This document shows, piece after piece, positions 58,497 to 64,000 of a stretch of DNA of 64,000 nucleotides. The translations under genes were made by a program, and so were the position numbers. The stretch spans positions 1 to 64,000 of the forward strand of contig DATCHW010000207.1 in assembly GCA_036508135.1 (NCBI GenBank). Reading direction: 5' to 3'. The notes under the pieces are model-generated. The model saw nothing but the letters and a program-made list of their open reading frames with translations, did no database searches and was not told the DNA's origin. The stretch is from DATCHW01 sp036508135. GTDB taxonomy: Bacteria > Bacteroidota > Ignavibacteria > Tepidaquicellales > Tepidaquicellaceae. The first letter of the stretch is position 1; every line of letters starts with the position of its first letter.

Positions 58497-59384
58497 ATGA
58501 AAGTATTCATCACCGGAGGAAGCGGGTTGCTTGGACAGTATCTGAATATGCGTCTTTCACAAAGCCACGAAATTCTTACGGTTTACAACAACAATATTGG
58601 AAATTGCGACCGGTTTAATTCCGTAAAACTCGATATCGGAAACACTAAAAAACTTAAAGAAGTGTTTGTTTCATTTTTACCCGATGTTGTAATTCACATT
58701 GGAGCTTATTCAAGACCGGAAATCTGCGATAATCTTTCTCGCGAGGAAGTGTTTAGGATTAATGTTGGTGCCACAGCAGATATTTCGGTGCTGTGTGAAA
58801 AACACAAGTGTTTTTTAATTTTTAGTTCTACTGATTTAGTATATGACGGAAACCGGGGAAGTATGTTAAAAGAAGATGCTGAAATATTTCCTTTATCGCT
58901 TTATGCGGAATCAAAATTTGAAGCGGAAAAAGTTATCAAAGCTAATCTTAGGGATTTCGTCATCCTGCGCACATCACTGCTTTACGGGATCGGGCTTTCT
59001 GACTCTGTAAATAATTTTCACAAAATGTATGATAATTTCAAAGCAGGCAAAACCTCACGCTTGTTCTGTGACCAGTTCAGAACACCGCTTTCCTTAATTG
59101 ATGCGGCGGAATTAATTGCACAAATATTGACAAAAGACATGAGAGGTGAAATTATAAACTTCGGAGGTAGGGAAAGGGTGTCACGAGTGGAACTCGGGGA
59201 GATTCTCTGTGATGTTGCGGGATTTGACAAATCTTTAATCGAAAAAATATCTATGGGTGATGTTCCCGGTCTCCTGAAAGTACCTGATGTTTCTCTCAAC
59301 ACAGATAAATTACGCTCATACGGAATCGAACAAAAATCTATCGAAGAGTCAATTTTCGAAATACTGAGGAATATAAATGGATAA
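58497..59384 (+). CDS. RmlD-like sugar-nucleotide reductase (SDR)
   Basis: The ATG at 58497 begins MKVFITGGSGLLGQYLN with the Rossmann motif GGSGLLG at residues 7-13, so the longer frame from 58461 is rejected. The 295-residue protein has FSSTDLVYDG and SLYAESKFEAE (catalytic Y and K) and ends with the RmlD-like C-terminal domain (GEIINFGGRERVSRVELGEI). It is a paralogue of the gene at 11996-12889. The substrate is not known; no rhamnose genes are near. It overlaps the AEC carrier gene by 8 bp. Confidence 0.8.
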   Translation: MKVFITGGSGLLGQYLNMRLSQSHEILTVYNNNIGNCDRFNSVKLDIGNTKKLKEVFVSFLPDVVIHIGAYSRPEICDNLSREEVFRINVGATADISVLCEKHKCFLIFSSTDLVYDGNRGSMLKEDAEIFPLSLYAESKFEAEKVIKANLRDFVILRTSLLYGIGLSDSVNNFHKMYDNFKAGKTSRLFCDQFRTPLSLIDAAELIAQILTKDMRGEIINFGGRERVSRVELGEILCDVAGFDKSLIEKISMGDVPGLLKVPDVSLNTDKLRSYGIEQKSIEESIFEILRNING

Positions 59385-60282
59385 TATCGTAATTTTATTA
59401 TTGTGTCTTTTTCTTGGTTATTTTTTACAGCGCATAAAAATCTTTCCTGAAAATGCATATGTTACGCTTAACCATATTATTATTTATATTTGTCTTCCTG
59501 CTTTAGCTTTGTATTATATGCCGCAAATCGAAATCAGTACGCAGACATTGTTTCCGGTTTTTGTTACTTACATACTTTTTATAGCGGGGTTTATTTTTAT
59601 TAATATTATCGGAAAGATTTTCCGGTTTGACCGCGCGACTATCGGCGCCCTGATCCTTACCTGCGGATTTGCAAATACTTCGTTTGTCGGTTTTCCTTTG
59701 CTAACGATGCTTTTCGGGGAAGAGTCCCTGAAAACGGGTATTATTATTGACCAGGCAGGCTCTTTTATTGCCGTCACAACGCTCGGAATAATTACCGCCT
59801 CTTATTATTCATCTTCCAAACCCTCTGCAAAAATAATTTTAAAAAAAATATTTCAGTTCCCTCCGTTTTATTCATTCATAATCGGGTTGATGATAAGGTT
59901 ATTAAATATCCCTTTACCGCCTTTATTACAAGATGTTTTTCAAAAACTCGGCAGTCCGATATTTTTTCTTGCTTTGATATCTGTGGGTATGCAGCTGTCT
60001 TTCAATTTTAAAGGAATAAAATTCACGGAAGTTTTTTGGGGTTTATTTTATAAGCTTATTCTTGGTCCGCTTGTAATATTCGTTCTCTATGTGTTGATAA
60101 TCGGTGGAAAGGGGAGTGTCGTTCAAATATGTATAATTGAATCTGCTATGGGACCAATGGTAACAGGTGCTATTCTCGCAACAAATTATAACCTCAACCC
60201 AAAACTTGTTGGAATTGTTACCGGACTTGGAATAATTTTATCTTTCGGAACAGTATTGCTGTGGTATCAGTTAATCAAATAA
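59377..60282 (+). CDS. AEC-family transporter (auxin efflux carrier / malate permease-like)
   Basis: The 301-residue inner-membrane protein has about 10 membrane helices and the AEC pattern: NAYVTLNHIIIYICLPALAL, LILTCGFANTSFVGFPLLTM (about 93-112), FFLALISVGMQLSFNF (about 203-218) and ESAMGPMVTGAILATNY. The family exports or imports small organic acids such as malate. It starts 8 bp before the end of the upstream SDR gene, so translation is coupled. It is convergent with nuoJ. Confidence 0.88.
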   Translation: MDNIVILLLCLFLGYFLQRIKIFPENAYVTLNHIIIYICLPALALYYMPQIEISTQTLFPVFVTYILFIAGFIFINIIGKIFRFDRATIGALILTCGFANTSFVGFPLLTMLFGEESLKTGIIIDQAGSFIAVTTLGIITASYYSSSKPSAKIILKKIFQFPPFYSFIIGLMIRLLNIPLPPLLQDVFQKLGSPIFFLALISVGMQLSFNFKGIKFTEVFWGLFYKLILGPLVIFVLYVLIIGGKGSVVQICIIESAMGPMVTGAILATNYNLNPKLVGIVTGLGIILSFGTVLLWYQLIK

Positions 60283-60320
60283 ATTACCGATTACAATTTG
60301 GAGGGTTATATAATAAATTC

Positions 60321-60839
60321 CTACTCGAATTTTTTCTTTGCGAGAACTGCGGCACCGACTATAGCCGCAAGCAGAAGAATACCCGCAAGTACAATTGATA
60401 AGCCGTAATTAGTGAACATCTCAGCTCCCAGCGATTCTGCTTTCCCTATACTTTCTGCGTTGGGGCTCATCTGAGGATATTTCCCGCTAAATCCGAAATA
60501 AACCGTAAAGCTGAGAAGTCCTAAAAGCATTAACGACAAAAGAACTGCTGATATTTTTTTGTAAGAAAATTTCTCCGTTAGTTTAGCTTCATCCTGCTGG
60601 TTCAGAAGCATAATAACAAAAAGAAATAGCACCATAATCGCACCCATATAAACAAGCACTTGTATTATCGCGATAAACTGCGCTTTTAATGTAAGATAAA
60701 TTCCCGATACCATACAGAAATTCAGAATCAGGAAAATAGCGCTCGTGATCGGGCTCCTGCGGGTTATCATCATAATTGCAGAAAACACCGCTCCCGCGGC
60801 AAGTATGAGAAATACTATAGTATCAAAATTAAAATGCAT
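60321..60839 (-). CDS. nuoJ: NADH-quinone oxidoreductase subunit J
   Basis: The 172-residue membrane protein has the NuoJ plan of five membrane helices with ALLQ-like IAIIQVLVYMGAIMVLFLFV (about 55-74), preceded by SPITSAIFLILNFCMVSGIY and followed by a loop LNQQDEAKL. NuoJ is part of the membrane proton-pumping arm of complex I. Normally it lies between nuoI and nuoK; here the downstream neighbour is an AEC carrier and the upstream gap holds a MITE-like element, so it stands alone. It could be the last gene of a split cluster or an isolated copy. Confidence 0.92.
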   Translation of the reverse strand: MHFNFDTIVFLILAAGAVFSAIMMITRRSPITSAIFLILNFCMVSGIYLTLKAQFIAIIQVLVYMGAIMVLFLFVIMLLNQQDEAKLTEKFSYKKISAVLLSLMLLGLLSFTVYFGFSGKYPQMSPNAESIGKAESLGAEMFTNYGLSIVLAGILLLAAIVGAAVLAKKKFE

Positions 60840-61169
60840 AATGAATCAAATATATTATAAATAAATATATAATTTCTAAATTAAAGTTGTAATTCTAAAT
60901 TTTAGAAATTAAGAGCACGATAATTGTTTTCCATTTGGTTTCTTATTTAATAACTGAAGTTACGCAAACCATAAAAAACAACCGGGTTTGTCATTCTGAA
61001 CGAAGTGAAGAATTTCGTTTTCATTGATTTTTGAGATGTTTCGCTACGCTCAACATGACAAATGCGTAACTTCAGTTATTAATTTCTAATTGTTAATTGT
61101 ATGTTCCCCTTCTGCATTGAGTTTTCATTAATTCTTGAATAATTTTGATAAATTATAACGCTTCGGTCA
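60840..61169. other. Intergenic region with MITE-like element
   Basis: This gap separates the divergent nuoJ and sensor-kinase genes. About 128 bp of it is the MITE-like element at 60951-61078. The rest is A+T-rich, with no gene and no clear promoter consensus. Confidence 0.7.
60951..61078. mobile_element. MITE-like element, copy 2
   Basis: Perfect 16-bp terminal inverted repeats TAACTGAAGTTACGCA (60951-60966) and TGCGTAACTTCAGTTA (61063-61078). The interior has GTCATTCTGAACGAAGTGAA and GATGTTTCGCTACGCTCAAC, matching copy 1 (27965-28088) in reverse orientation. No coding capacity. Confidence 0.85.
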
Positions 61170-62783
61170 ATGAGGGCAAAGCTTTTTAACAAAATCAGCA
61201 TTAAACTTGTAATCATCACTTCTCTTGTGCTGATTGCGGTATTGTCAATACACACTTACCTTACTATCCGTTTTTTCCGCGATAATCTTACAAGTATTTC
61301 CCGCTCGGGTGCATATTCCACGAGCGATGTTATCAAGCGTTCTATGCGTTATAGTATGTTGATAAATGAAAAAGAGGATATTCACAGGGTGATAAAAACC
61401 CTCGGTAATGAGCCGGGAATAAAAAAAATCAGGATTTATGATAAATCCGGTAAAATAGCTTTTTCGAGCGACTCATTGGAAATAAATAAGGTGGTTGATA
61501 AAAGGTCTGAAGCATGCATTGTCTGTCACAGCGATCCTGATGCACCGCCGCCTGTAAGTACTTCCGAAAATTTCCGGACGTTCAATATGGAAAACGAACG
61601 CGTGTTGGGTCTGATTAATCCTATTAGAAATGAGCTCGACTGCTATAGTGCCGAGTGCCATTACCACAAACCAAGTGAAGCACTCCTCGGCGTGCTCGAT
61701 GTTATGGTATCTATGAAAAGCACCGATGAAACCATCTCTATTGCAATAAGAAATATTCTTATAAATTCAATTCTTATTACGCTGATTATTTCCGGCTTAA
61801 GCGGAATATTTATTTTTTATTTGGTAAATAAACCCCTTAAAAAGTTCCAGAAAGCAATTAACGAACTCGGAAAAGGAAACCTGGATTATAAAATTTCAAT
61901 CGGTAATAAAAACGAATTCGGAGTTATTGCAAAACAGTTCAATAATATGTCGGGAAATCTTTCCGGTGCATATAAAGAAATTAAAGATTGGTCTGATAAG
62001 CTGAATACTAAAGTGGAAGAAAAAACCAGGGAGTTGAAAAACGTTTATGAGCAGATTGTCCAGATAGAAAAACTCGCTTCGCTTGGAAAGCTCTCCGCAA
62101 CAGTCGCACACGAACTTAATAATCCCCTCGAGGGAATCCTCACCTACAGTAAGTTAATTTCAAAAAAACTGAAGGCGGAAAATAATGACAATTATAAAAA
62201 ACTGATCGAGTTCACCGAATTAATTTCCGAAGAGACTGCAAGATGCGGAAAAATTGTAAAAGACCTTCTGCTTTTCTCTCACGCGGATGCCGAAAAATTT
62301 GTCAATTCGGATTTGGGACAGATCTTGGACAAAAGTGTTACTCTGATAAATCACCACCTTGAAATTAATAATATTAAATTAACAAAAGAATATCCGCCTG
62401 AAGTAGTCTATATTTTCTGCAATCCCCAAAAGATTCAGCAGGCTGTAATGTCTCTCCTCATTAATGCTATTGAGTCTATGAGCGGAAAAGACAGCGGAAA
62501 GATATTTATAAAATTCAAAAGCAAAGCAAACGAAGTTATCATCAGGATTTCGGACGAAGGTACCGGTATCTCCCAAAAAGATCTTCCTTATATTTTCGAA
62601 CCTTTCTATACCACCAAGGATGCAATAAAAGGAACCGGATTGGGGCTTTCCGTTGTGTATGGTATCATAAATCTTCACAAGGGACGCATCGAGGTGGAAA
62701 AAACATCCATCACGGGAACTACATTTAAAATCATTTTGCCATTAAATCTAAACAATGTTATCGAAAATGAAATCAAAGCATAA
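61170..62783 (+). CDS. Sensor histidine kinase with periplasmic c-type haem motif
   Basis: The 537-residue protein has a first membrane helix (about 12-30) and a periplasmic domain with ACIVCHS (C116-x2-C119-H120, a c-type haem site) and DCYSAECHYH (C158-x4-C163-H164, a possible second site). A second membrane helix (about 196-218) and a HAMP domain (about 219-272) lead to a coiled-coil, the H-box TVAHELNNPLEGIL (H314) and the HATPase_c boxes. Such haem-containing sensors detect redox state, NO or CO in relatives from other phyla. It ends 17 bp after the start of an NtrC-type regulator (17-bp overlap), clearly its partner. Confidence 0.92.
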   Translation: MRAKLFNKISIKLVIITSLVLIAVLSIHTYLTIRFFRDNLTSISRSGAYSTSDVIKRSMRYSMLINEKEDIHRVIKTLGNEPGIKKIRIYDKSGKIAFSSDSLEINKVVDKRSEACIVCHSDPDAPPPVSTSENFRTFNMENERVLGLINPIRNELDCYSAECHYHKPSEALLGVLDVMVSMKSTDETISIAIRNILINSILITLIISGLSGIFIFYLVNKPLKKFQKAINELGKGNLDYKISIGNKNEFGVIAKQFNNMSGNLSGAYKEIKDWSDKLNTKVEEKTRELKNVYEQIVQIEKLASLGKLSATVAHELNNPLEGILTYSKLISKKLKAENNDNYKKLIEFTELISEETARCGKIVKDLLLFSHADAEKFVNSDLGQILDKSVTLINHHLEINNIKLTKEYPPEVVYIFCNPQKIQQAVMSLLINAIESMSGKDSGKIFIKFKSKANEVIIRISDEGTGISQKDLPYIFEPFYTTKDAIKGTGLGLSVVYGIINLHKGRIEVEKTSITGTTFKIILPLNLNNVIENEIKA

Positions 62784-64000
62784 AATATTTGTTGTTGACG
62801 ACGAAAGAATAGTAAGAGAATCACTTTTCCATTGGTTCGAAGATGAGGGATATGAAGTTGATACCGCAGAAGACGGGGAAAAAGCATTGAAGATGTTTGA
62901 AAAAGGGAAGTTTGATCTTGTATTGCTTGATATGAGAATGCCCGGTATGAGCGGACTTGAACTTCTTGTGAAAATAAAAGAAATCGATCCCGTTTGTATA
63001 GTCATACTTATCACTGCGTTTGCTTCTGTGCCTTCAGCCATACAGGCATTAAAGGAAGGTGCATATGATTACGTAACAAAACCCGTCGATCCGGACGAAC
63101 TGAATCACCTGGTTAAAAATGCCCTTGAACAAAAATCACTTAAAGATGAAAATATAATCCTCAAGACCAAAATTGAACAGATGATAATACCCGATAATCT
63201 TATTGGCGATAGCAGTGAGATGCTGAAAATTTTTGAACTGATAAATTCCGTTGCCCCGACCGATACAACCGTGATGATAAGAGGTGAAAGCGGAACAGGG
63301 AAAGAGCTTGTGGCAAAGGCAATCCACCTTAACAGCAAAAGAAAATATTTTCCGATTGTAACTGTAAACTGCGGTGCGATAGCCGAAACACTTCTTGAAA
63401 GTGAATTTTTCGGGCACGAGAAGGGTGCGTTTACCGGCGCTAACTACCGACGCAAAGGAAAGTTCGAAATGGCAAACGGCGGCACAATTTTTCTCGATGA
63501 AATCGGCTCCATATCCCTTAAAATGCAGGTGGAACTTCTGAGAATAATTGAAACAAAAAAATTCTGCCGTGTCGGCGGTAATGATATAATAACTAGCGAC
63601 TTCCGTGTAATCGCCGCAACAAATGAAGCACTCGAAGATCTCGTGAAGCAAGGGAAATTCCGTGAAGATTTGTATTACCGTCTTAACGTTTTCTCTCTCT
63701 TTATACCTCCTTTGCGTGAAAGGAGAAAAGATATCTCTTCGCTTGCTTATTTTTTCCTGCGGAAATACAGCTCTGCAATGAATAAAAACATCGATAAAAT
63801 TTCTGATGAGGCAATGGAATTCCTCAACAATTTTGACTGGCCCGGTAATGTGAGAGAACTTGAAAACGCAATAGAAAGGGCTGTCGTAGTCGGAAAGACT
63901 GGTGTATTGGAATTAAAAGATCTTCCTTTTTCTTCAAGGAACATACCAGATACGGAAACCGGTACATCCTCGCTTGCGGAAATCGAAAAGAAGCATATCG
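62767..64000 (+). CDS. Sigma-54-dependent NtrC-family response regulator (3' partial)
   Basis: The frame from ATG 62767 is open to the window end (411 codons visible). The receiver domain (1-120) has VVDDERIVRE, the acceptor D55 in LLDMRMPGMSG and K105 in VTKPVDPDE. The AAA+ domain has Walker A GESGTGKE (173-180), the sigma-54 contact loop GAFTGA (220-225), Walker B GGTIFLDEIG (238-247) and FDWPGNVRELENAIE. The Fis-type DNA-binding end lies beyond the window. It overlaps the sensor kinase gene by 17 bp, so the pair is one two-component system that activates sigma-54 promoters. Confidence 0.95.
   Translation, partial: MKSKHKIFVVDDERIVRESLFHWFEDEGYEVDTAEDGEKALKMFEKGKFDLVLLDMRMPGMSGLELLVKIKEIDPVCIVILITAFASVPSAIQALKEGAYDYVTKPVDPDELNHLVKNALEQKSLKDENIILKTKIEQMIIPDNLIGDSSEMLKIFELINSVAPTDTTVMIRGESGTGKELVAKAIHLNSKRKYFPIVTVNCGAIAETLLESEFFGHEKGAFTGANYRRKGKFEMANGGTIFLDEIGSISLKMQVELLRIIETKKFCRVGGNDIITSDFRVIAATNEALEDLVKQGKFREDLYYRLNVFSLFIPPLRERRKDISSLAYFFLRKYSSAMNKNIDKISDEAMEFLNNFDWPGNVRELENAIERAVVVGKTGVLELKDLPFSSRNIPDTETGTSSLAEIEKKHI

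Overview
The window looks like chromosomal DNA of an AT-rich Gram-negative bacterium from the Bacteroidota/Chlorobiota/Ignavibacteriota side of the tree. Three secreted proteins end in type IX secretion (T9SS) sorting domains with the NYPNPFNP-type signature that is typical of Ignavibacteria-like organisms. PorV-like and PorD-like T9SS proteins are also present, with a TonB-dependent receptor, few Shine-Dalgarno sites and an UpxY-type NusG. This placement is inferred from gene families; no rRNA or other marker is present.

Layout. 0-2.7 kb: two T9SS-sorted secreted proteins. 2.9-10.6 kb: an AT-rich accessory island holding an AIPR-family abortive-infection protein, a VirE_N/PriCT-2 primase-polymerase-like protein and a long reverse transcriptase, all on the + strand and separated by 130-150 bp spacers that can fold. 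It also holds an XRE regulator with a partner of unknown function and a HEPN-domain protein. A diverged repeat of about 110 bp precedes both the AIPR module and the HEPN gene. 10.6-15.8 kb: serS, an RmlD-like reductase, a PfkB kinase and T9SS accessory genes. 15.9-20.8 kb: rocD, a DUF4097-like and a beta-helix exported protein, a MATE pump. 20.8-27.8 kb: a FISUMP lipoprotein-like protein, a TrmB-type regulator, an outer-membrane barrel, two methyltransferases and a beta-CASP metallo-hydrolase. 28-37 kb: an OPA-type transporter, two perfect parS sites, an SDR, a TonB receptor and several exported proteins of unknown function. 37-42 kb: a RAYT transposase between REP-like hairpins, a long octamer satellite abutting tnaA, a serine hydrolase and an FNR-type flavoprotein. 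42-50 kb: a T9SS-sorted M28 peptidase, a polysaccharide deacetylase, an SPFH-NfeD-PH/SHOCT operon, a broken hybrid histidine kinase and an orphan UpxY. 50-56 kb: a housekeeping operon peroxiredoxin-ribF-rpsO-pnp-STAS-Rieske-queG. 56-60 kb: a hipBST-like operon behind four 18-bp operator-like palindromes, whose HipT lacks its catalytic aspartates, then a PAS protein, an SDR and an AEC carrier. 60-64 kb: a lone nuoJ, then a haem-motif sensor kinase and its NtrC-type regulator, cut off by the window end.

The strongest candidate for an undescribed system is AIPR + primase-polymerase + reverse transcriptase with structured spacers. Second is the HipBST-like operon with an apparently dead kinase. 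Intergenic DNA is rich in short palindromic repeat families (REP-like, MITE-like, nested copies); one copy sits in frame inside a coding sequence.
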